A DNA stretch of 64,000 bases from Bdellovibrionales bacterium (GTDB lineage Bacteria; Bdellovibrionota; UBA1018; CAIMNF01): assembly GCA_947502835.1 (NCBI GenBank), contig CANNBJ010000006.1, positions 124,001-188,000 of the forward strand. Reading direction: 5' to 3'. Shown here piece after piece: positions 36,460-44,402 of the stretch (position 1 is the first letter of the stretch; the number at the start of each line of letters is the position of its first letter). The notes beneath the pieces are model-generated. The model did no database searches, was not told the origin of the DNA, and worked only from the letters and a program-made list of their open reading frames with translations. The translations under genes were made by a program, and so were the position numbers.

Positions 36460-38120
36460 AACTTGAAATACCTAGGTACTTCGATTTTGAACTCGGTGCC
36501 CCGACCCACCTCGCTCTTCACTTCAATGGAGCCACCGATGCGCGCAAGTTCGGATTTGACCGCTCCAAGACCCACACCGCGACCCGAGAACTCGGTGGCT
36601 TCCATCCGGGTCGACAAGCCATCCAGGAATACGAGTTGAAGCATTTGCTCCGGGGTCAGGTTGGAAAGCGACTGGGAATCGATGATTTTCTTTTTCAAAA
36701 CCGACTCCTTCAGCTTTTCAGGTTCGATTCCATGACCATTGTCCCGGATCACAATTTCGAAACGATCCGGGCGGATCCTCGAAATCCTGAATTCGATGTG
36801 GTTCCCGGTGGGTCTCCCCTCGAATCCGTGGTCAATGGAATTGCGAACCGTATGAACGAGCGCGGTTTCAACCCGGCTCAAGACCTCATGATCAATCGAA
36901 TCCTGCTCATCAAATTCGAGCGTATATTCCACTTCGCGCGAAAGTTTCTGGCTTGTCTCGGGGACAATGCGGGCAAGGAGGTCCTTCACCCTCGACAGAG
37001 GCACAACCCGAAGGGTGATGAAAAAATCCATCATGTGAGCCGAATGCTCGGAGAGCTCCTCATGAATGCGCCCAAGGTCCTCCGGAAACTTTTCATCCGG
37101 AAACTCCGCTCGTAATGCCCGGGCGAAGTTGGCAAGCCGGTTCTTTGTCTGGATGATTTTCTTCACCTGCTCCTGCAAATGATCGAGTTTTTCGTTCTGG
37201 ATTCGGGTCGAGATCCCGTCATTCATGACTCCAGCAGGATGATGAGTCTTCGATTCCGGCTTTCCCTGCTCCGGATTGCCGGGAGTTTCACTTCTCGAGG
37301 CCTCCGGAGGTTTTCCAAAATCACGTAGAATCTTGAAGAGTTCCGGATGCTCGATCTTCGCGGCACGGGCTTCAAAGATTCCAAGAGCCATCTCACGGAT
37401 GTACCCGAAGGAAAGAGTGAGAAAATTCAAGAGTGACGGGTCCGTGAACTTCACCGCCGGCGTTTTCTCAGTCCCACTCCCCCGTTCAAGCGCCCGCTCG
37501 AGCTCATGGATGAATTCCCCGAGTACCGGATACTGGTATGAAAATGCGTTTCCCTTGATCGTATGCAGATGACGTTTGATCTCCTGCATGCTTTCTTCAG
37601 TGAGCGAAGACAGGAGTGTTGAACACTCCGAAACTCGATCCATCACCTCTTCACTCAGGTGCACTTCCGCCTCACGGTCCTCCTTCAGCTGGGCGAGTTT
37701 ATGCTCCACAGCCTCGAGAGCCACCACCACGTGGTCCCCCTGCAGGGGCTTTTCAAGATATTGGAACACTCCAAGGGCCAGAGCCTTTTTCTTTCGGTGC
37801 TCTTCGCTTTCCGCCGACACCATGATCACGGGAATGAGATGGTAGCGGGGATGGCTCTTGAGCCAGCGCAAGAAGTCCATTCCATCCATCCCGGGCATGG
37901 CCTGGTCGGTGAAAATGACATCCGGGAGCTCGTCTCCCGACATCCCCTCAAGACGGGCAACGGCCTCCTTGGCCGAGGAGAAGCAACTGAGCTCCAAGGC
38001 AGGATCGACCAGATGGAGGGTGTCCTTTACAAACCTCTGGGAAATGCTCGAGTCATCCACATGAAAGGCCCGCTTGATCATAATTGGCGTATCGGCGAAA
38101 GGTGCGCATCCCTTAAACAT
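36456..38120 (-). CDS. REC-HPt-histidine kinase (CheA-like, no CheW domain)
   Basis: This 554-residue signalling kinase has a receiver domain (about 14-135; HVDDSS, VIFTDQAMPGMDG, YLEKPLQ) and an HPt domain with the phosphorylatable His in HLHTIKGNAFSYQY near 184. A Pro/Ser-rich linker is followed by a CheA-type dimerisation and ATPase core: HTVRNSIDHG near 421, DNGHGIE near 460, and GRGVGLGAVKSELARIGG near 512. It stops after the ATPase, lacking the CheW-like regulatory domain. ATG at 38120 is supported by GGAGG at 38129-38133. A later ATG at 38081 is weaker. Confidence 0.84.
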   Translation of the reverse strand: MFKGCAPFADTPIMIKRAFHVDDSSISQRFVKDTLHLVDPALELSCFSSAKEAVARLEGMSGDELPDVIFTDQAMPGMDGMDFLRWLKSHPRYHLIPVIMVSAESEEHRKKKALALGVFQYLEKPLQGDHVVVALEAVEHKLAQLKEDREAEVHLSEEVMDRVSECSTLLSSLTEESMQEIKRHLHTIKGNAFSYQYPVLGEFIHELERALERGSGTEKTPAVKFTDPSLLNFLTLSFGYIREMALGIFEARAAKIEHPELFKILRDFGKPPEASRSETPGNPEQGKPESKTHHPAGVMNDGISTRIQNEKLDHLQEQVKKIIQTKNRLANFARALRAEFPDEKFPEDLGRIHEELSEHSAHMMDFFITLRVVPLSRVKDLLARIVPETSQKLSREVEYTLEFDEQDSIDHEVLSRVETALVHTVRNSIDHGFEGRPTGNHIEFRISRIRPDRFEIVIRDNGHGIEPEKLKESVLKKKIIDSQSLSNLTPEQMLQLVFLDGLSTRMEATEFSGRGVGLGAVKSELARIGGSIEVKSEVGRGTEFKIEVPRYFKL

Positions 38121-38362
38121 CCAAACTGCCTCCGAAGATTGCGCCTAAAGGGAGGCTCAAGCTTGACTAAACACTCTAAACCATTGAGGTTTTTCGAAAA
38201 CCGCCTGCACTCAATCCCTGCAGCCCCGAATTCCTGGCACACCATAAGCAGAATCCTCAACCTTTTCGTATCCCGGGCTCCTCGATCTCAACCCCGCAGG
38301 CGCAATCTTCGGGGGCAGTTCCCATGGCAATCCTCACCATTTTTTGCCATACTTCCCCACCT

Positions 38363-39091
38363 ATGGGCGCACAATGGAAAGCCCCGCTCAAGGCGGCGGC
38401 TGCAGCAAAAAAAGGGGCCATCATTGGCAAACTCACCAAGGAACTGATCGTAGCGGCGAAGCTCGGTGGCGCGGACCCGGCCTCGAACTTCAGGCTTCGA
38501 GGTGCAATCGAAGACGCACGGCGTGCCTCGGTTCCGCGCGATACCATCGAGCGCTCCATCAAGCGAGGCGCGGGCCTCCTTGATGATCCCATCGTTTATG
38601 AAACCATTCTCTATGAGGGGTTTGCGCCCCACCAGGTGCCGATCATTGTCGAGTGCCTGACCGAAAACCGGAACCGTACTGCTGCAGACATGCGGGTGAA
38701 GTTTCGAAAAGGACAACTTGGATCCGCAGGCTCGGTGGCTTGGATGTTTGATCGGAAAGGTGTTGTGGAGGCCCATCACACCGATGCTTCGATCGATCCT
38801 GAGACCGCAGCCATTGAAGCGGGTGCGGATGAAGTGAGCAAGATCACTCCGGGCGAGGGGCAACCTGCGGGCGGAATGCTTGCGCGGTTCCTCTGCTCTC
38901 CTGCTGATTTCGATGCTGTGAACAAAGCGCTCACGGCACAAGGGTGGAATGTGCTGAACTCTGAACTCAGTTACCTTGCCAAGAACATGGTTGATCTGTC
39001 AGCGGATCAGCTGAAGGAAGTTTCCGAGTTCTTAGGCGAGATCGATGATCACGATGATGTGCATCGGATCTATGTGGCTTTGAATTCTTAA
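38363..39091 (+). CDS. YebC/PmpR-family protein (TACO1-like)
   Basis: This 242-residue protein starts MGAQWKAPLKAAAAAKKGAI, the usual YebC opening, followed by KLTKELIVAAKLGGADPASNFRL, VPRDTIERSIKRGAG and YEGFAPHQVPIIVE. The acidic C-terminal domain ends in DHDDVHRIYVALN. Family members were described as transcription regulators and more recently as translation factors for proline-rich stretches. The short N-terminus resembles the YeeN subgroup. I chose ATG at 38363 on family grounds. It overlaps the convergent nucleotidase gene by four bases. Confidence 0.88.
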   Translation: MGAQWKAPLKAAAAAKKGAIIGKLTKELIVAAKLGGADPASNFRLRGAIEDARRASVPRDTIERSIKRGAGLLDDPIVYETILYEGFAPHQVPIIVECLTENRNRTAADMRVKFRKGQLGSAGSVAWMFDRKGVVEAHHTDASIDPETAAIEAGADEVSKITPGEGQPAGGMLARFLCSPADFDAVNKALTAQGWNVLNSELSYLAKNMVDLSADQLKEVSEFLGEIDDHDDVHRIYVALNS

Positions 39092-40608
39092 AGGCACCGC
39101 ACCGGAGAATTCTCGCGCACGTAGCGCTCCATCACCGGCCACATGTATTGCCCGGAATACTCAAGACCCGGAAAGATCTGCTGCACCTTCGTGGGCAAAA
39201 GAGCTTTCACTGCAAAAGCCACCTCTGCCGGAAAGGCAAGCCGGTAGAAGCGTTCCTTGTCGATGGGCTTGCCTCCGATTCGAAGATCAAATGCAATCAC
39301 GATGGGTTTTTTAAGCGGAATTCGAATCGCACGATAGGTCAGTCCCTCGAAGTTCATCCCCATCTGACCCTCAAGGTTGATCAATGCTTGGAGGACAGTG
39401 CGCATCACCTTGCCCTTTACCCGGAAGCTTGCGACCTCCCAGCCCGGATCTCCGGCCTTTCTGATGTGCGGAAAATTATCGACAAGATTCCCGAAAGTGA
39501 CGGGGCCTGGCAGAAACGTCATCCCCTCGAAGCTCGCCACATGGAGTCCCACATCTGCGGCGGCGGCTTCTTTTGCCATCTTTGCCATGTGGGTTCCCCA
39601 ACAGGTCTTGGCAAGAACATGCCCCCCGTTCTCGTAGCCTGTGAGCTTGATCTCTGAAACTCCGATCACCTCGTCAAAACGCCCGCCAAACTCACGGTTT
39701 CTGAGATCAACGGCATCCGTCACCATCCGCTTCACTTCCGGATTCTCAGGAATCGGATCCGCAATCGTATGGAGGGTATATTCCAAAACAGTAACCCTTC
39801 CATCCTGCGCAACATCCAGAAGCATGCTTCCCACTGCAAGTCCGTGCGAATGTGCCTGAACGATCGGCACAAAACGGCCGGCCTTGTTCTTGACCAGAAC
39901 CGGCTTCTCAAGCTTGGTGTGGGAGTGCCCTCCGACAATCAGATCGATGTCATTTGATTTCTTCGCGAGGTTTTTGTCTGTTCCGATTCCAAGATGCGTG
40001 AGCGCGATGACAAGATCTGCGCCTTCCTTCCGCGCGCGTTCCGCTTCACTTTGTCCGCTGACCTCGGCTGGCATGAAGAACCCGTCCGGAAGAAGAGGAT
40101 ACAAAAAATGGGGCTCTGGCGTGGAAAGTCCCACCACTGAAATCCGAAGACCGTTTTTGATGAACTTCGCACTTTTCTGAATGGCATCTCCGATCTGAAG
40201 CTCGGGCCGAACCACCATGTTTGCGGACAAGAATCGGGTCGGGACGGAGGCAGCACGAATCTGATTTGCAAGAACAGGTCCGCCCATCATGTAATCATGA
40301 TTGCCGATCACCGATGCCTCGACCCCGAGGGCTCCAAGCATCTTGAGCGATGGCACCCCCCCTCCGGTCAGAAAGAACGAGGTACCCTCTCCGAAATCAC
40401 CACCATCAATGGTGAGGGTTGGAATCCCGCGAGCATCATATGCGGCACGGACTTCGTCCATTTTGGACTTGAGTCTGGCATATCCGCCCCGACCATCGGC
40501 ATATCCTGTGAAATAGGAATGGAGGTCGTTCGTGTGCAGGATGTGAACCGGTACTGCGAAACTTTGTGAGTAGATCAGGGTGAGGGAAAATAAGAAGAAA
40601 AAGCGCAT
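39088..40608 (-). CDS. 5'-nucleotidase/UshA-type metallophosphatase
   Basis: This 506-residue exported enzyme has a signal peptide MRFFFLFSLTLIYSQSFA. The calcineurin-like phosphatase domain carries the di-metal motifs HTNDLHSY, IDGGDFGEG, GNHDYMMG, ALTHLGIG and VGGHSHTK. The C-terminal 5'-nucleotidase domain (about 300-500) binds the base, with LVDNFPHIRK-type sequence. It probably frees phosphate and nucleosides from external nucleotides in the periplasm. The exact substrate is unknown. Confidence 0.88.
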   Translation of the reverse strand: MRFFFLFSLTLIYSQSFAVPVHILHTNDLHSYFTGYADGRGGYARLKSKMDEVRAAYDARGIPTLTIDGGDFGEGTSFFLTGGGVPSLKMLGALGVEASVIGNHDYMMGGPVLANQIRAASVPTRFLSANMVVRPELQIGDAIQKSAKFIKNGLRISVVGLSTPEPHFLYPLLPDGFFMPAEVSGQSEAERARKEGADLVIALTHLGIGTDKNLAKKSNDIDLIVGGHSHTKLEKPVLVKNKAGRFVPIVQAHSHGLAVGSMLLDVAQDGRVTVLEYTLHTIADPIPENPEVKRMVTDAVDLRNREFGGRFDEVIGVSEIKLTGYENGGHVLAKTCWGTHMAKMAKEAAAADVGLHVASFEGMTFLPGPVTFGNLVDNFPHIRKAGDPGWEVASFRVKGKVMRTVLQALINLEGQMGMNFEGLTYRAIRIPLKKPIVIAFDLRIGGKPIDKERFYRLAFPAEVAFAVKALLPTKVQQIFPGLEYSGQYMWPVMERYVRENSPVRCL

Positions 40609-40719
40609 GGATTGATTTAATCATAAGCCCGATCCCGCCTGCAATGCCGAAACCTGATGAAGATTTCTTGAAAAGGACCGGACAAACTCGTCAGATCCGT
40701 GGCAGACTGAAAAGCACAC

Positions 40720-42162
40720 ATGAATTCTTTTGAAAGCCTTTCTCTCTCAAAAAAACTGAAGAGCGTACTCTCGGAACTTGGTTTTCAAAAGCCAACCCCG
40801 ATCCAGGAACAAAGCCTGCCCATCCTCTTGCAAGGACGGGACCTGATTGGTCAATCCGCGACCGGCAGCGGCAAAACAGCGGCCTTCACCCTTCCGATTC
40901 TGGAGCGGCTTGACAAAGATTTTCCGGATCTTCAACGGAATCCACAACTTCAGGCGCTGATCCTTTGTCCGACCCGTGAACTCTCCCTTCAGGTCGTAAG
41001 TGAAATCCGGAAACTCGGAAAAAAACACATGGGCCTGAAAGTCCTGGCCCTTACCGGCGGGGTGCCTCTTGGACCCCAGATCGCTGCACTCGAAAAAGGA
41101 ATCCACATCGCGGTCGGAACTCCTGGACGGATCTGTGATCACCTTAGAAAAGGAACTCTGGCCACCGAGTCCGTCAAAACACTGGTACTGGATGAAGCGG
41201 ATCGGATGCTGGAGATGGGGTTTATTGAAGAAATGGATTTCATCTTCGAGCGCCTGCCCTCTGACCGGCACACCCTCCTTTTTTCGGCAACCTTTCCGGC
41301 CTCGATCGAAAAACTCAGTCGGAACATCCAACGGGATCCAGTGAGGATCACCATTCAAACCGAGCAAAAAAGCAACCCCGATATCGAGCAGCGAGCCTAT
41401 GTGGTGCTTCCTTTCCAGGAGGAAACCTTCGAGTTCACCGATCGTTTGAAACTCACGCTTCAACTCCTGAAAGAATTGCAACCCGTAAGCTGCATCGTCT
41501 TTGTGAACTTCAAGGCGGATGCCGCAGAACTTGCCCGAGAACTGGTGCGCTTCAAGGTAAGTGCCGCAGCTCTGCACGGCGACCTCGAACAGACGGATCG
41601 CGAACGGGTCATGGCAAAATTCAGAAACCAAAGCCTAAGGGTCCTCATCGCAACCGATGTTGCGGCACGGGGGATCGATGTTGATTCTGTGGATGCGGTA
41701 ATGAATTTTGATCTTCCCCAAAAGCCTGATGTCTATGTCCACCGGATCGGACGAACCGGACGCGCAGGCAGGTCTGGGATTTCAATCACCCTGATTCTTC
41801 CAAAGCAAAAGAACAAGCTTGAGCATCTTGAAAAATTGACCGGATCCAAAATCCATCTCCATGAGGAGCTTGATCTCAGGAACATTCCTCTCTCCGAAAT
41901 TGGAGCGAATCTGAACCTTGAATCAAACATGGAGACTCTCTTCATTGCTGCAGGCAGAAAGAACAAGATGCGACCGGGCGATATCCTGGGTGCACTTACG
42001 GGAGAGGCCGGCGGACTTCAGGGATCGGACATTGGAAAAATCGAGATCCAGGACTACTTCTCGTTTGTTGCCGTGTCGAAGACCGTCGCAAAACGGGCTT
42101 TAAAGAGCCTTCAAGAAGGCCGGATCAAGGGACGAAGAGTGAGAGCAGAGCTCGCACGCTGA
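40720..42162 (+). CDS. dbpA: DEAD-box RNA helicase, DbpA-like
   Basis: This 480-residue helicase has the Q motif GFQKPTPIQEQSLP, Walker A SATGSGKTAAF, PTREL, TPGR, DEAD as VLDEADRML, SAT, and the C-terminal HRIGRTGRAGR. The last 75 residues (MRPGDILGALTGEAGG, IGKIEIQDYFSFVAVS, IKGRRVRAEL) form the DbpA RNA-binding domain, which targets 23S rRNA helix 92 in E. coli. It should act in large-subunit assembly. The 213-base gap behind it holds a palindromic element. Confidence 0.9.
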   Translation: MNSFESLSLSKKLKSVLSELGFQKPTPIQEQSLPILLQGRDLIGQSATGSGKTAAFTLPILERLDKDFPDLQRNPQLQALILCPTRELSLQVVSEIRKLGKKHMGLKVLALTGGVPLGPQIAALEKGIHIAVGTPGRICDHLRKGTLATESVKTLVLDEADRMLEMGFIEEMDFIFERLPSDRHTLLFSATFPASIEKLSRNIQRDPVRITIQTEQKSNPDIEQRAYVVLPFQEETFEFTDRLKLTLQLLKELQPVSCIVFVNFKADAAELARELVRFKVSAAALHGDLEQTDRERVMAKFRNQSLRVLIATDVAARGIDVDSVDAVMNFDLPQKPDVYVHRIGRTGRAGRSGISITLILPKQKNKLEHLEKLTGSKIHLHEELDLRNIPLSEIGANLNLESNMETLFIAAGRKNKMRPGDILGALTGEAGGLQGSDIGKIEIQDYFSFVAVSKTVAKRALKSLQEGRIKGRRVRAELAR

Positions 42163-42180
42163 TCGAATCAACGCTCCAAT

Positions 42181-42333
42181 TGGCATCTTTGAATGGGCAT
42201 GGGCTTCGGGCTTGTGGATGCGAACCCCTTTGATTCTTTGAGGTTTTGCCGACTCTGCTCTGAGACTGAAACCACAAGAATCACAGTGAGTTACCTACCA
42301 AAATCAAAACGCCATACCCATACAAAGATGCCA
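42181..42333. repeat. MITE-like palindromic element A (153 bp), IS-type ends
   Basis: The 22-base ends match in 20 positions. The left end contains GGCATCTTTGAATGGGCA, which differs from the left end of the IS at 16.7 kb at only two of 18 bases. The whole element is a degenerate palindrome of two 68-base arms (44 of 68 pairs kept) around a 17-base centre. That centre keeps GACTCT and GCTCTGAGA, the two edges of the 52-nt core seen at 18.9 and 47.2 kb. It carries no gene. Confidence 0.68.
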
Positions 42334-42375
42334 TTTCGAGACTTGTTGCGTCAAAGTGTGCTAGCGTCCTGATCC

Positions 42376-43275
42376 ATGAATCTGAAAGCCATCCCAACAC
42401 TCCTTCTTCTCTGCCTGACTCCGATCGCTTCCGCGCAGGTTGCACAACCCAAACCGGATCACCACGAAGACCTGATGATTGAGGTGGTCGAAGAAGGTGA
42501 AGTCAAATCCCAGTTTCCGGTGCATGCGCGAGTGACGGAATCAAACGGAAAAAAGGAAGTCACGTTTTCAGAAAGCACCGTCCCTCAACCGGTAAAGAAA
42601 TTCCGGATTGATCTTGATCTCGGAATCACCAACATTCTGAAGAATGATGTGAGAATTCCTAACGAGGGAGGAACGCTGTTTTCCTTGAGGCAAACGCAAT
42701 TTGCTCCTGGAATTCGAGCCTACTTTACTTGGGCCATCAATGCCCACCACAGTATCCGACTCTTATACGCTCCCCTCTCCGTCACCCGAACGATCGTTCC
42801 CAATGAAGACATCGTTTTTAATGGCCTGACCTACCTTGCGGGCGCACCCGTTGAGGCCTACTACCAATTCAACTCTTATCGGATCGGATACATCTACACT
42901 TTTGACCGGGTCGGAAACACGGTATTTCGTCTGGGATTTACGAACAAGATCCGGGACGCACGAATCGGTCTTGGCCCGAACTCCGGAAGCACCGGCAATG
43001 GTTTTGATGATTTAGGATATGTTCCGCTCCTCCATTTTGGTGCCAATTACTCCTACTTGAAGGATAGAGCATTTGCCGACATCGAGCTCGAGGGACTGGC
43101 TGTGCCGGGCGCCCCCGGTCGTGCAATCGAGATCACCGCACAAACCGGAATTCGTTGGAATGAGCGCTTCGGATCAGCCGTAGGATATCGGTTTTTGGAA
43201 GGCGGAGCGGATGTGAACATCTACAACTTCGCATTCGTTCAATCGTTTTTTGCGAGATTGACCTACCAGTTCTAG
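42376..43275 (+). CDS. Predicted outer-membrane beta-barrel protein
   Basis: This 299-residue exported protein has a signal peptide MNLKAIPTLLLLCLTPIASA, then about 60 acidic, histidine-containing residues. The rest is alternating beta strands with many aromatic residues (FRIDLDLGITNIL, YRIGYIYTFDRVG, FFARLTYQF). The final residue is Phe, the usual signal for BAM-dependent insertion. I recognise no named family. It overlaps the convergent microprotein gene by four bases. Confidence 0.7.
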   Translation: MNLKAIPTLLLLCLTPIASAQVAQPKPDHHEDLMIEVVEEGEVKSQFPVHARVTESNGKKEVTFSESTVPQPVKKFRIDLDLGITNILKNDVRIPNEGGTLFSLRQTQFAPGIRAYFTWAINAHHSIRLLYAPLSVTRTIVPNEDIVFNGLTYLAGAPVEAYYQFNSYRIGYIYTFDRVGNTVFRLGFTNKIRDARIGLGPNSGSTGNGFDDLGYVPLLHFGANYSYLKDRAFADIELEGLAVPGAPGRAIEITAQTGIRWNERFGSAVGYRFLEGGADVNIYNFAFVQSFFARLTYQF

Positions 43276-43439
43276 AGTCTGCACCAGGTTACGTCCGCGT
43301 CCAAAACCAACGACTGCCACCTCCTCGGATAGCAATTGTGATTTCCCGAGCCGGAACACTGGATGCACACATTGCGCTTGCAGGTCTCACACTCATGATC
43401 CATGGGCGCTCTTTTGCAGAAATAACAATTTCCAGCCAT
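43272..43439 (-). CDS. Eight-cysteine zinc-ribbon-like microprotein
   Basis: This 55-residue protein has AAGGAG seven bases before its ATG. It contains CYFC, CETC, CIQC, a further CY pair within NHNCY, and a late CR, plus two His. Three CxxC knuckles in the first 30 residues suggest one or two bound zinc ions, like a B-box or double zinc ribbon. The ribosome-binding site overlaps the end of the secreted-protein gene just upstream, so it is the last gene of that operon. The function is unknown. Confidence 0.72.
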   Translation of the reverse strand: MAGNCYFCKRAPMDHECETCKRNVCIQCSGSGNHNCYPRRWQSLVLDADVTWCRL

Positions 43440-43449
43440 GATTTTCTCC

Positions 43450-44355
43450 TTACCTCGGCACCATCAGGCGATAGGCTTCGCCGGACACTTGCGGGCTGAT
43501 CGCAGCTCTCAGCTCCACCCCATCCAAAGTGGTCGCGTAGGGAACCACAAGGTAGTACCCGCCGACAAGCACTTCATTGATCTGATAATCAATCACTTGC
43601 TCAACGCCCGCCTCCAAGGTCTGACGGACCGACTCCCAGACTTTGCGGCCATAGGAATCATACACCCTTACCAGGAAGCTCACCCCTTCTTCTGCTGAAA
43701 CCTTCATCTTGAAAGCTCCTCCATTCAGGATGGTTGGATAAGGAATATCTGCAAACACCGGAGCAAGCTCGCCTCCCGCATCCACGCGAATCCGGATATC
43801 GTGAGGGGCCACTTGATTTCCGCCAAAATAAGGATGAAGCGCATAGCCCACGGCCTTTGCGTCCTCACACCCCCGCTCGACCTCCAGCCGAGTGCCATTC
43901 ATCTCGTAGATGTAATTCTTCCGATCCTCACTCAGTGAAATCGAACCGCGATTGAATTGATTCGTTTCCACAAATCCAAGGGATTCATAATAGAACTTCC
44001 CACTTCGGTGGGTGAATGCCATGACTTCGATTCTTCCCTGATTGCTTCGCCACCCGAAACGCGCGCTGTTCTCGCTGTGATGGGACTTGCAATCCGAAAA
44101 CCCGTAGAGCTTATTGGTATCGAGCTGATCGGAAGCGGCCGAACCCGTGAATACATAGTTTGCGGATTCATCAAACACAAAGCCAAGCTTCATGCTCGTT
44201 CCCGAGAAAAATCGGACCACCCGAGGGGAGCTTGCGTGATCCCCTTTTTTGATCGTGAAGTCCCGGGCATGAGTAAGTCCCGAAAAGAGCATCCCCGTCA
44301 CCAAAACCCCGAATCCCAGAACCCGAACGCTGAAAAACCCAGATGTTTGTTTCAT
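43450..44355 (-). CDS. Hypothetical secreted protein
   Basis: This 301-residue protein has a signal peptide MKQTSGFFSVRVLGFGVLVTGMLFSGLTHA, cleaved before RDFTIKKGD. The mature part is beta-rich. It contains a two-cysteine segment (FSDCKS, ERGCED) and a C-terminal Ig-like region (VSFLVRVYDSYGRKVWESV, VGGYYLVVPYATTLDGVEL). I recognise no family. It follows the ferritin-like/ATP-grasp gene by 47 bases and precedes the zinc microprotein by 10. The start at 44355 is chosen for the signal peptide. Confidence 0.65.
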   Translation of the reverse strand: MKQTSGFFSVRVLGFGVLVTGMLFSGLTHARDFTIKKGDHASSPRVVRFFSGTSMKLGFVFDESANYVFTGSAASDQLDTNKLYGFSDCKSHHSENSARFGWRSNQGRIEVMAFTHRSGKFYYESLGFVETNQFNRGSISLSEDRKNYIYEMNGTRLEVERGCEDAKAVGYALHPYFGGNQVAPHDIRIRVDAGGELAPVFADIPYPTILNGGAFKMKVSAEEGVSFLVRVYDSYGRKVWESVRQTLEAGVEQVIDYQINEVLVGGYYLVVPYATTLDGVELRAAISPQVSGEAYRLMVPR

Positions 44356-44402
44356 CGAAGGCAGTGGTAGCATGCCCAAAAAGGTTTTTAAATGATTTTT
44401 AT

